NCBI RefSeq assembly: GCF_013366805.1
Contig: NZ_WQMO01000012.1
Coordinates: 1 to 32,663, forward strand
Direction: 5' to 3'
Source of the DNA: Wolbachia endosymbiont of Litomosoides brasiliensis
GTDB lineage: Bacteria > Pseudomonadota > Alphaproteobacteria > Rickettsiales > Anaplasmataceae
DNA length: 32,663 bases
In this document: piece by piece, positions 1 through 7,745 of the stretch
How positions within the stretch are numbered: the first letter of the stretch is position 1
Layout of the letters: every line of letters begins with the position of its first letter
Position numbers and translations under genes: made by a program
Notes under the pieces: generated by a model
Databases searched by the model: none
Told to the model about the DNA's origin: nothing
The model's input: only the letters and a program-made list of their open reading frames with translations

Positions 1-430
1 AGGTTAAAGTAGAATTAGGTAAATGAATTTTTTATCTCTACAGTGCAGTTAATCCTAGAAATGGAGGAAGTCCAACTTATTTGCACCAAATGCCAACACT
101 GATTGTATGAGTATATTTCTTGAACAAATGTTGCAATACTTAAGAGCACGAGAAGCCTTTTTTATCATAGATTATGCTAGTTAGCATAAGTCAAAAATTT
201 AAAGGTACTTAAAAATATCGGAACTATATATCTGCCACCATCTCACCTAAGCTCAATCCTATCGAGAGACTTTGGTTCTATATAAAACAGAACATTTTGT
301 GTAATAAAGCCTATAACACAATTGCTTTGCCTAAAAGCTCTTTTGCAAATTTATTACCTCTCTTTCTCATTCAGCAGTTAAACAACTCTGCAATGTCACT
401 CATCTGACCCACTCATAATGAGAACTGGCA
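1..430 (+). mobile_element. Dead IS630-type element, 3' part (copy A), cut by window edge
   Basis: This is the 3' part of an IS630-family transposase gene in the plus direction. Pieces still read as the DDE catalytic core: a degraded 'MD..SW' motif near 170-185 and the 'SPELNPIERLW' region near 245-275, but frameshifts and stops break the frame. The right end near 411-430 resembles the terminal repeat of the other copies in this window (consensus end ..AATGAGAATTGGTA). The element ends exactly where the stop codon of the next gene (431-433) lies. The left part is outside the window. Confidence 0.85.
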
Positions 431-1663
431 TTAAACATGCCGTAGGCTTTTTTCATTATTAACAACAGGGCTTGAATTAGCACACGCTAATTTACTTGAA
501 GGAAGAAGAGATAAATACCATGCAGCTACTGCTGCTATAGCAAGCACTACAGTCATAACATACCATCCCAGACACAATGCTCCGGATTTTGTTACTACCG
601 CCCCAACAAAACACACAATTGCCAAAAGAGCACAACTTGCTGCAAATGCACCATAAAGTTCTCTATTGTTGAGTTGTCCTTTAGATAGAGCATCTTCACC
701 TTTTTTTTTCTTCATAAGAAGCTTTTGCATGGTAGTACCTTCCACGTTCCTTTTCTTTTCAGGAGCTTGTACTGAACTTATTCCATTGCTTGGTCTTTTA
801 TTTTCTTGCACCTGCAGCTCTTCTTCTGCAGTCCGCTCCAGTTTTATTTGGTTCTCACTTTCTTCTTTTTGTACACTGTTATCTTCTCCAGCAGAGCTTA
901 ATATTAAGCTTACACTGCTCCTTCCACTACTTACCGGTGACTCTAAACCTTCTTTACTTAAGCCAGGTGAACTCACTCCACCATCTACACCACCACTATT
1001 GAGTTCAGAAGCACTTATTTCTGGTTCTAAAGTATCTATTGTTTCAGGTAATTTTTCTTCAAAATTAAATTGATTATCATCTTTTAGACTGGGTGAATTT
1101 TCCCAATGTTTTAGATTTGTTTTTTCACGTGTATTACCTGATTCTGAATCCTCAGCAGTGCAACTAAGAGTATTGCTTGTTCCATTTGCAGACTGTTCAT
1201 CTGTTTCTGTACTAGAATAACTTTCATGACTGTTCTTGCAAACAGCATCTGAAGTTATTAGTTTCATAATTATTTGTTCTATTTCTGTTTTTTCCATTAG
1301 GTTTAGTTCTTTTGACTTTGTTATTTCTCTTTTCAATGCTGGAAGAAAGTATTGGACATAACTATTATAATATTCCTCTTGTCCTATCAATGATTCTCCT
1401 AATTTCGTTAATACTTCAGGACTAGCCCCTTTTTTAAACAACTTTTTGCATTTTCTAGAAATCTTGTCTTGCCCACTCTCTTGATTTTCTCGATAATTTT
1501 CTTCTGTTACCTTTTTTCTTATAACTTTGCACAATTCTTCTGTTTTTGACGCTGAATAACTCTTTACCCTTTTTAAGGCTTGTGAACTCTTAGTAGAACT
1601 GCTAAGAGAATTGTAAAGATTATTTTCTGTTAAATTAAAAATTATCGCTGCATTACTATCCAT
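431..1663 (-). CDS. Ser/Glu-rich protein with two C-terminal membrane segments
   Basis: Function not recognised. The 410-residue protein has a charged N-terminal third (about 1-135, Lys/Glu rich, probably helical), a low-complexity middle rich in Ser, Glu, Asn and Gly (about 140-310), a Lys run at 317-321, and two hydrophobic segments near 337-358 and 362-386, followed by a short polar tail. There is no N-terminal signal peptide. The start is well supported: ATG with a GGAGGA ribosome site a few bases upstream (1668-1674). The layout (soluble charged body, C-terminal membrane hairpin) is common among Wolbachia proteins suspected of acting at the host interface, but that role is inference. The stop codon abuts the end of a dead IS, so the original C-terminus may have been changed. 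The Lys run is coded by nine consecutive A residues. Confidence 0.75.
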   Translation of the reverse strand: MDSNAAIIFNLTENNLYNSLSSSTKSSQALKRVKSYSASKTEELCKVIRKKVTEENYRENQESGQDKISRKCKKLFKKGASPEVLTKLGESLIGQEEYYNSYVQYFLPALKREITKSKELNLMEKTEIEQIIMKLITSDAVCKNSHESYSSTETDEQSANGTSNTLSCTAEDSESGNTREKTNLKHWENSPSLKDDNQFNFEEKLPETIDTLEPEISASELNSGGVDGGVSSPGLSKEGLESPVSSGRSSVSLILSSAGEDNSVQKEESENQIKLERTAEEELQVQENKRPSNGISSVQAPEKKRNVEGTTMQKLLMKKKKGEDALSKGQLNNRELYGAFAASCALLAIVCFVGAVVTKSGALCLGWYVMTVVLAIAAVAAWYLSLLPSSKLACANSSPVVNNEKSLRHV

Positions 1664-1774
1664 AATATTCCTCCATACATAACAAAATGTATAGATACTT
1701 TTTTGGTGTTAATTTTACATTAAAGTTGGACAGTTATGTTCTTCTGTAGAGAACTATAGCAACTTATCTACTGG

Positions 1775-2815
1775 TTAACTGTTTGCTTTGCTAATGGTTA
1801 AGTGTCCCACTTTTACAGATCTTTTTTCAATATAATTGTTTGCTTGTTGAATTAAAATATCTATCACTTCTTTTACAGGCTTTTCCTTATCAACCATACC
1901 GACACTTTGACCAGCCATTAAAGATCCCGCTTCAATATCCCCCTCAATCACTGCTCTTTTTAAGGCTCCAGCCCAGAATTTTTCTATCTCAAGCTGCCCA
2001 CCTTCTTTTGAGATCTGTCCCTTGTGATATTTACTAATAATTTCTCTTTGGTGTTGTATAAAGTCATCACTCGCTTTATTAGCTATGGCCCTTACTGGAA
2101 TGACAGGAAAATCAGCACTTATCTGTACAGAAGATACCGCACTACGTGCAGCTGATTTAATAAACACCTCCTTAAAATTTTTGTGGGCAATCGATTCATT
2201 AGTGCAAACAAATAATGTGCCTATTTGACAGCCACTTGCTCCCATTTCTAAGTAATTTACTACCATTTCGCCCCTTCCTATTCCACCTGCAACAAACACT
2301 GGTATTTTCTCATCTTTAAAATAAGGTAATATCTCCTGCGAAAGAACAGAAGTACTAACTGGACCTATGTGCCCACCCGCTTCCATTCCCTCTATTATTA
2401 ACGCACCCACCCCCATTTTTACTAACCTTTTCGCAAGGTTCAATGATGGTGCAAAGCACATAACTTCAATGCCTACATTTTTGATTTTTTCTATACTAGG
2501 CTTTGCTGGTAGTCCGCCAGCAAGAACTATATGGCTCACTCTTGCTTCAACACATACATCTATTAACTCACTCAAGTTTGGGTGCATAGTAATTAGATTT
2601 ACACCAAATGGCTTGTTAGTTAACTTCTGCGTCTCTATGATTTCTTTCCCCAGCAAGTCTGAAGACATAGCACCGCATGCAATTACACCAAAACCACCAG
2701 CGTTTGAGATCGCTGAAACTAAATTCCTCTCTGAAACCCAGCTCATAGCACCACCCATTATTGCAAACTCACTACCAAGAAAATCTGTTCCCTTTTTCCA
2801 GAGGCTACTCAACAT
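1775..2815 (-). CDS. Nitronate monooxygenase / FabK-like flavoprotein
   Basis: A 346-residue FMN-dependent TIM-barrel protein of the nitronate monooxygenase (2-nitropropane dioxygenase) and enoyl-ACP reductase II (FabK) family. Visible family marks are the N-terminal 'PIMGGAMSWVS'-like strand (here FAIMGGAMSWVS, 17-28), 'EGMEAGGHIGP' at 142-152 with the usual active-site His at 149, the FMN phosphate-binding 'VAGGIGRG' at 175-182, 'MGASGCQIGT' at 191-200, and a C-terminal 'GQSVGMV' segment typical of FabK-type proteins. Whether it reduces enoyl-ACP or oxidises nitronates cannot be told from sequence. It starts 5 bp after the cytochrome b561 stop and has no clear ribosome site, so it is probably translated from the same message by coupling. 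Confidence 0.9.
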   Translation of the reverse strand: MLSSLWKKGTDFLGSEFAIMGGAMSWVSERNLVSAISNAGGFGVIACGAMSSDLLGKEIIETQKLTNKPFGVNLITMHPNLSELIDVCVEARVSHIVLAGGLPAKPSIEKIKNVGIEVMCFAPSLNLAKRLVKMGVGALIIEGMEAGGHIGPVSTSVLSQEILPYFKDEKIPVFVAGGIGRGEMVVNYLEMGASGCQIGTLFVCTNESIAHKNFKEVFIKSAARSAVSSVQISADFPVIPVRAIANKASDDFIQHQREIISKYHKGQISKEGGQLEIEKFWAGALKRAVIEGDIEAGSLMAGQSVGMVDKEKPVKEVIDILIQQANNYIEKRSVKVGHLTISKANS

Positions 2816-2820
2816 ACAAT

Positions 2821-3342
2821 CTATATAATGCGTTTAAGAATGTTTTGTTTATCTATAAATATGTGCTTTAAAACACCAAGTATATGCAAGGTTATAAAAA
2901 ACACCATAAAGTACGCAAGTATCGAGTGCAGTAAATTGGCCGCATTTGCTAGATCTTTGTCTTTATTGATCAACAAAGGAATATAAAAAATATACTTGAT
3001 CTTCATGTCAGAAGCAGAAGACATGACGTAACCAGACAATGGTATCAGTATCGCTAAAGAATATAAAACAAAGTGTACTATTTTACTCACACTAATTACA
3101 AAATGAGAAAAATTTTCTGGGAATAGCGGATCACAAGTGAAGACACGAAAAAATATGCGTAATATGATTAATCCAAAAATAGTAACCCCGCAAGCCTTAT
3201 GAACAGTGTATATGCTGAATTTAATTTCATTGTTAACCGGCAAGCTTCTCATGTAAAACCCAGAGCAAAGCATACCAATAATAAAAACAGCCATTAACCA
3301 ATGAATAACCCTTACCCCTAAGTTATATTTACTATATTCCAT
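2821..3342 (-). CDS. Cytochrome b561 (CybB family)
   Basis: A 173-residue inner-membrane dihaem cytochrome with four membrane helices (about 13-31, 48-66, 86-106, 137-157). The four histidines expected as haem ligands are present: H14 ('VIHW'), H48 ('VHKACG'), H139 ('LLHS') and H153 ('TLHILG'), spaced as in E. coli CybB. The family is thought to pass electrons between quinol and acceptors such as superoxide; the physiological partner here is unknown. The start is supported by GGAG seven bases upstream and a promoter-like pair at 3376-3403. The nitronate monooxygenase/FabK-like gene follows 5 bp later, so a redox operon is likely. Confidence 0.92.
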   Translation of the reverse strand: MEYSKYNLGVRVIHWLMAVFIIGMLCSGFYMRSLPVNNEIKFSIYTVHKACGVTIFGLIILRIFFRVFTCDPLFPENFSHFVISVSKIVHFVLYSLAILIPLSGYVMSSASDMKIKYIFYIPLLINKDKDLANAANLLHSILAYFMVFFITLHILGVLKHIFIDKQNILKRII

Positions 3343-3375
3343 TTGACCGCTCCAAAATAGAACCCATATGTAGAA

Positions 3376-3403
3376 CTTATATAGTAGAAAAACTATTTTT
3401 CAA
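3376..3403 (-). promoter_or_regulatory. Candidate sigma70 promoter for cytochrome b561
   Basis: On the minus strand TTGAAA (3398-3403) is followed after 16 bases by TATAAG (3376-3381), about 33 bases before the ATG of the cytochrome gene. Judged by eye only; AT-rich DNA gives chance matches. Confidence 0.4.
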
Positions 3404-3551
3404 TCGAAATTATCTGTATAGAATCTTGCTGTATTAATCAACATTAAGGTTAGTCGCATAGAAATGCAGCTAAGCCACGGTTATCAAGTGTTTAAAACAT
3501 AAAAAACGCTAATATTTTAATAGATATTAACCAGGGCTTTTTTTCTGCTTA

Positions 3552-4639
3552 TACCAATTCCCACTTTACAAGAAACGGATAAACAATAACGGAAAAGAAG
3601 CTATACTGAAGTAAGTAAGAAGCAAGTTCTAAATGGTATTGAAATCAAAATTATTAGATAAAAAAGTCATAGAATCAGCAAAAGGAGCGTTGAAAAAAGT
3701 GTAAGATTAACGCATATGTTACAAAAAACTAAACGCTGTAATTGCAACAAAAAGCACAATATAATAGCCGTAGCAAAAATATGTTGCATTTCAGGAAACA
3801 CTAACTGCATGGGCAAAGCACCTAAAATTTGGAAAAGAAAAAAATTGTTTGTTCTTTCTCAACATCATAGAAAAACTAGACTGAATCAAGAGTCAATTTG
3901 AATAAGTTAAAGTATAGACACACAAAAAATCTAATATTACCACTAAAGAAACGAAAATAAGAATCTAGGAAAAATCCGACTTGAATGTTAGCAAGTCCAC
4001 AGTACACCATAACATGCAAAAAATGAAGTTTTCATATATTACGCCAAGACCAATTCATAATAAACAAGATAAAGGTAGATAGGAAGAGTTAAAAAAAGCT
4101 TAATGAGATTATTGGTAAGTGTTTTGAATAAGAGCTATTTTTCTTTGATGGGTTGCGATTGGCACACATTCAAAATTGGATATGGATGGTTAAAAAGGGC
4201 GTTAGAACATAGGTTAAAGTAAAAAATTAGGTAGATAAAATTCTCATCTCTATAGCGCAGCTAATCCTAGAAATAGAGAGAATTCTAACTTATTTATACC
4301 GAATGTCAACACTGATTGTATAAATATATTTCTTAAATAAATGCCACAATATTTAAGAAAACAAGAAATCTTATCTTATCATGGATTATACTAGTTTCAT
4401 AAGTCAAAAATTTAGGTATCTAAAAATATCGAGACTATATACCTGCCACCATAACTTAAGCTCAATTCTATTGAGAGACTTTGGTTATATATAAAACAGA
4501 ACATTTTGCGTAATAAAGTCTATAATACAATTGCTTTGCTTGAGAGTACTTTGTGCAAATTTACTACCTTTCTTCTCACTACACAATTAAACAACTCTGC
4601 AATTCACTTACCTGACTCACTAACAATTAAGAATTAGTG
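3552..4639 (+). mobile_element. Dead full-length IS630-type element (copy B)
   Basis: About 1.09 kb. The left end starts TACCAATTCCCAC after a TA, as expected for IS630 elements that duplicate a TA target; the right end is degenerate (..GAATTAGT) and stops about 5 bp before the trpS stop codon. The transposase reads on the plus strand: an N-terminal helix-turn-helix stretch near 3740-3900 (recognisable words 'SITAIAK.YCIS', 'RRKTRLNQ' in other copies), the first catalytic Asp region ('FFDE') near 4140, and 'LNPIERLW' near 4450-4480. Many stops and frameshifts rule out an active protein. Confidence 0.88.
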
Positions 4640-4643
4640 CAAC

Positions 4644-5642
4644 TTATTGAACAAACCCTATAATATTTTTGATTTCTTTTATGTTATGGCCAACAATTTC
4701 TGCTGCTTTTTCTGTGCCTTTTTTTAACACTCCATATAAGTGAGACTGATCTTTTAAAAGATCATTTGTTTCCTCACGTATGGGTGATATAACACTTATG
4801 ATTAGATCAGCCAACTCTCCTTTAAAGTGCTGCATATCATACTTATTCATTTCTTCACACACTTTATCTACATCTAAATTACTAAGTATTGAGTAGATGT
4901 TTATCAAGTTACTTATTTCTGGGCGACACTTTAAAGTAGCAAAATCAAAGCCTAGCATTGAATCCGTTTTTGCTTTTATCACTTTTTTAACAATCAAGTC
5001 ATCTGTGTCGTCAAGGTTAATGCACGAGTATTCTGAAGGATCAGATTTACTCATTTTGCTTGTGCCATCTCTTAAACTCATTATCCTAGATGCGTGGTCT
5101 AAAACTAGTATTTCAGGTACAACAAAATGACCGAGCTTATAGTAATTATTGAAAGCTAATGCGATATTGCGTGCGAGCTCCAAATGCTGTTTTTGATCAT
5201 CACCAACAGGGACATATTTAGTTTGATATAGTAATATATCTGCAGCCATAAGCACTGGGTAACTATATAACCCAAGAGAGGCTTTTTGTTTATCTCTGCC
5301 AGCCTTATCTTTAAATTGAGTCATACGATTGAGCCAACCAATTGGTGTATAGCACCCTAGCAACCAACTAAGTTCTGCGTGACCACTAATTGTAGACTGA
5401 TTAAAAATAATGGATTTTTCTGGATCTATTCCACACGCGATGTAAACTGCTGCTGTTTTAAAAATATTACTTTTTAACTCGCTTGCAGGAAGCTTATTGG
5501 CTGTAATCGCATGCAAATCAACTATACAAAAAAGAGATTTATATTTATCCTGTAAAGTTACCCACTGCTTGATTGCGCCAAGATAATTACCTAAATGCAG
5601 TACACCACTTGGTTGAATGCCTGAAAAGACTACGCTTGTCAT
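4644..5642 (-). CDS. trpS: Tryptophanyl-tRNA synthetase
   Basis: Class I aminoacyl-tRNA synthetase that charges tRNA(Trp) in the cytoplasm. The chosen ATG gives 332 residues, the usual size for bacterial TrpRS, beginning 'MTSVVFSGIQPSG'. The HIGH motif appears as HLGN at 16-19 and the KMSKS loop is exact at 196-200 ('TSKMSKSDPS'). An upstream in-frame codon at 5687 would add 15 residues overlapping grpE and lacks family support, so it was not used. The gene is the last of the rpsP-to-trpS run, 29 bp after grpE. A dead IS ends about 5 bp beyond the stop. Confidence 0.97.
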   Translation of the reverse strand: MTSVVFSGIQPSGVLHLGNYLGAIKQWVTLQDKYKSLFCIVDLHAITANKLPASELKSNIFKTAAVYIACGIDPEKSIIFNQSTISGHAELSWLLGCYTPIGWLNRMTQFKDKAGRDKQKASLGLYSYPVLMAADILLYQTKYVPVGDDQKQHLELARNIALAFNNYYKLGHFVVPEILVLDHASRIMSLRDGTSKMSKSDPSEYSCINLDDTDDLIVKKVIKAKTDSMLGFDFATLKCRPEISNLINIYSILSNLDVDKVCEEMNKYDMQHFKGELADLIISVISPIREETNDLLKDQSHLYGVLKKGTEKAAEIVGHNIKEIKNIIGFVQ

Positions 5643-5671
5643 TATATATCTGCCTAATTGCATGCATATTG

Positions 5672-6232
5672 CTAACTGCTCCCACAATTAGCAGTTTTTT
5701 TGGAGATAATAACCATTGCAGGACGAAGCAACCTATTTTTGATAGTGTAGCCGGTTTGCAAGACTTCCACAATAGTACCAGTTTGTTTCTCATTATCCTC
5801 TCTTTCCACAACAGCTTGATGTAAATTACTATCAAAAAGCTCCCCAATTGGGTTTACCTCTTCTATTCCGTGCTTTTTGAGGTCATTCATGATTTTTTGA
5901 TGAGCTACTTTAATTCCCTCATGGACAGGATCATTGTCCTTCAAAATTTCCATTACTCTTTTTAAATTATCGCACGAGTCGATCATATCACGGGCAAATT
6001 TTGTAACTGCGTAGTCGCTTGCATCGCTAATTTGTTTTTGCATTATACGTTTAATATTTTCGTTATCCGCAACAGCACGGCGTAAATGATCTTCAAGCTG
6101 AACCGCACGTTCTTTTAATGTTTTAAGCTCATCTAGATCACAAGCTTGTTTGCTATTATTTTGTTGGTCCTCGCTTTCCTGTTTATTCACCATGTCAGTG
6201 AATTTCCTCTTTCTTTCTTTACTATCTGACAT
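5672..6232 (-). CDS. grpE: GrpE, nucleotide exchange factor for DnaK
   Basis: A 186-residue GrpE: a charged N-terminal tail, a long coiled-coil helix (about 33-95) for dimerisation, and the beta domain that contacts the DnaK ATPase domain, with the signature 'GIEEVNPIGELFDSNLHQAV' at about 121-140 and 'VLQTGYTIKNRLLRPAMV' near the end. It releases ADP from DnaK during chaperone cycling. The start has an AGGGG ribosome site 8 bases upstream. It lies between the polyprenyl synthase and trpS on the same strand, 61 bp after the former. No heat-shock type promoter was seen in that gap. Confidence 0.97.
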   Translation of the reverse strand: MSDSKERKRKFTDMVNKQESEDQQNNSKQACDLDELKTLKERAVQLEDHLRRAVADNENIKRIMQKQISDASDYAVTKFARDMIDSCDNLKRVMEILKDNDPVHEGIKVAHQKIMNDLKKHGIEEVNPIGELFDSNLHQAVVEREDNEKQTGTIVEVLQTGYTIKNRLLRPAMVIISKKTANCGSS

Positions 6233-6293
6233 ACCATTACCCCTAAAAATCTAATAAATATATAACAATTAATCTGAAAATATCAAGAACTAG

Positions 6294-7280
6294 CTAAGCT
6301 TGCCGTTCTATGCTCGCATTTAAAAAGTCAATTAAAGCAATCTTATAAGAAGAATTAGGAAAAGTGTTAATATCATTTTGCGCACTATTAACATAGTGCC
6401 TTGCTTTTTCCATAGAAAGCTGAATAGCATTATGATGATTAATATAATGTAATGCTTGATTAAAGTCGCACTCAGCCAAAGAAAAACATTTTTCCCAGAA
6501 CTTTTGTTCAGCTAGACTACCTTTTTCATATGCTATAATAGCAGGTAAAGTTACTTTACCTTCAAAAAAGTCCTTTCCAACTTGTTTTCCAGAAGTACAC
6601 TGATTGGCAGCATAGTCGAGCATGTCATCAATTATTTGAAATGCCATACCAAAGTTAAAGCCAAAATTTCTTAACCTCTCTGTTTCATTACCTGTAGCAC
6701 TGGATATTACAGAAGCAGCTTCACAGCATGCAGAAAATAAAGACGCTGTTTTCTTTCCAATGATATCAAAATAATTTTTCCTAATAGTGTGAGGGCTAAA
6801 ACGTGCTATCATTTGCTTTATTTCGCCCTTTACAAGTGAATGCGACGCTTTAGATAAAGTAGAGAGAATATTTAAACTTCCACACTCTATAAGCCATTTA
6901 AATGCTAGAGTCAATAACAGATCACCAACTAAAATGCTCGACTTATTTCCCCAAATTTCATTCGCTGTTCTAATTCCATGTCGTGCTTCGCTTTCATCAA
7001 GCACATCATCATGAAGTAAAGTGGCGTTATGTATAAATTCCACTGATGCGGCAACTTTAATCCTATCTTCTCCGGAATAGTTCAGCATTTTACATATGAT
7101 AAAGACGAGTTTGGGCCTTACTTTTTTTCCACCCGACCCAACAAGATGAGATATAATATCAGCAGCAAGCTTGACATCTTCATTGTCAACATCCTTGAAG
7201 ATAAAGTTCTTCATAGCTGATAAGTCAGAAGATACGATATCATCTAATATATCATTACTTGTTAAATCAGTGTTCAGCAT
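6294..7280 (-). CDS. ispB: Long-chain polyprenyl diphosphate synthase (octaprenyl type)
   Basis: A 328-residue trans-isoprenyl diphosphate synthase that builds the polyprenyl tail for ubiquinone from IPP. Both aspartate-rich motifs are present: DDVLD at 91-95 (with 'HNATLLH' before it) and DDMLD at 218-222, plus 'GGKKVRPKLV' near the N-terminus and 'GKDFFEGKVTLP' after the second motif. The small residues four to five positions before the first motif (Ala/Thr) fit a long-chain product, but chain length is inferred. The ATG at 7280 is preferred to an in-frame TTG at 7283. It follows rpsP by 9 bp, so the two are co-transcribed. UbiB, encoded at 22192-23622, acts in the same quinone pathway. Confidence 0.9.
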   Translation of the reverse strand: MLNTDLTSNDILDDIVSSDLSAMKNFIFKDVDNEDVKLAADIISHLVGSGGKKVRPKLVFIICKMLNYSGEDRIKVAASVEFIHNATLLHDDVLDESEARHGIRTANEIWGNKSSILVGDLLLTLAFKWLIECGSLNILSTLSKASHSLVKGEIKQMIARFSPHTIRKNYFDIIGKKTASLFSACCEAASVISSATGNETERLRNFGFNFGMAFQIIDDMLDYAANQCTSGKQVGKDFFEGKVTLPAIIAYEKGSLAEQKFWEKCFSLAECDFNQALHYINHHNAIQLSMEKARHYVNSAQNDINTFPNSSYKIALIDFLNASIERQA

Positions 7281-7289
7281 CAATGAGAC

Positions 7290-7610
7290 TTATGCCTCTT
7301 GTTCTTTTACTTTTTTTGTCTCTGCTTTCTTTTTTTCTGTTCTCTTTGCTTCTGTTTCTAAAGTTACCATGCCTTTTTTAATAAACCATAGCACCCTTTC
7401 AGTTGCTTGTGCACCCACACTTAGCCAATATTTTAATCTGTCAGCTTTTATCATGACACGATTTTTATTGCCTTTTGGTAGCATTGGATCGTACTGCCCT
7501 ATTCTCTCAATAAAACGTCCATCTCTTGGCGCACGTGAATCAGCTACAATTACTCTGTAAAAAGGGCGTTTTCTTGCACCAAATCTTGCCAACCTTATTT
7601 TAACTGCCAT
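7290..7610 (-). CDS. rpsP: 30S ribosomal protein S16
   Basis: A 106-residue S16 protein with the conserved N-terminus '[20 protein letters not shown]', '[20 protein letters not shown]' and '[15 protein letters not shown]'. A Lys/Glu-rich tail of about 20 residues follows the family core, as is common in alphaproteobacteria. S16 is an early assembly protein of the small subunit. It is first in a run with the polyprenyl synthase, grpE and trpS, and has a promoter-like pair at 7640-7668. Confidence 0.98.
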   Translation of the reverse strand: MAVKIRLARFGARKRPFYRVIVADSRAPRDGRFIERIGQYDPMLPKGNKNRVMIKADRLKYWLSVGAQATERVLWFIKKGMVTLETEAKRTEKKKAETKKVKEQEA

Positions 7611-7639
7611 GTTAACCTTTATTTATTATACTAGTTACA

Positions 7640-7668
7640 ATTTTATATAATCAAGCAGTTCTAGTCAA
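7640..7668 (-). promoter_or_regulatory. Candidate sigma70 promoter for rpsP operon
   Basis: On the minus strand TTGACT (7663-7668) and TAAAAT (7640-7645) are separated by exactly 17 bases, 30 bases before the rpsP ATG. It would drive rpsP, polyprenyl synthase, grpE and trpS. Found by eye. Confidence 0.5.
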
Positions 7669-7745
7669 ATTAATCGTCACATTTCCATTCAAGAATAACA
7701 CAACTGCTCTTACTGTCCAGTGAGATAGTAATAACTGGAGCTTAT

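Noticed and set aside
430-3552. Copies A and B as arms of a composite transposon carrying the cytochrome b561 operon
   Set aside because: Both arms are dead and A is only partly visible; similar relics flank almost every block, so flanking by two copies is expected without joint movement.
7711-7740. TCCAGT..ACTGGA inverted repeat between ppiD and rpsP as a terminator
   Set aside because: Six-base stem with a 12-base loop and no T tract on the relevant strand.
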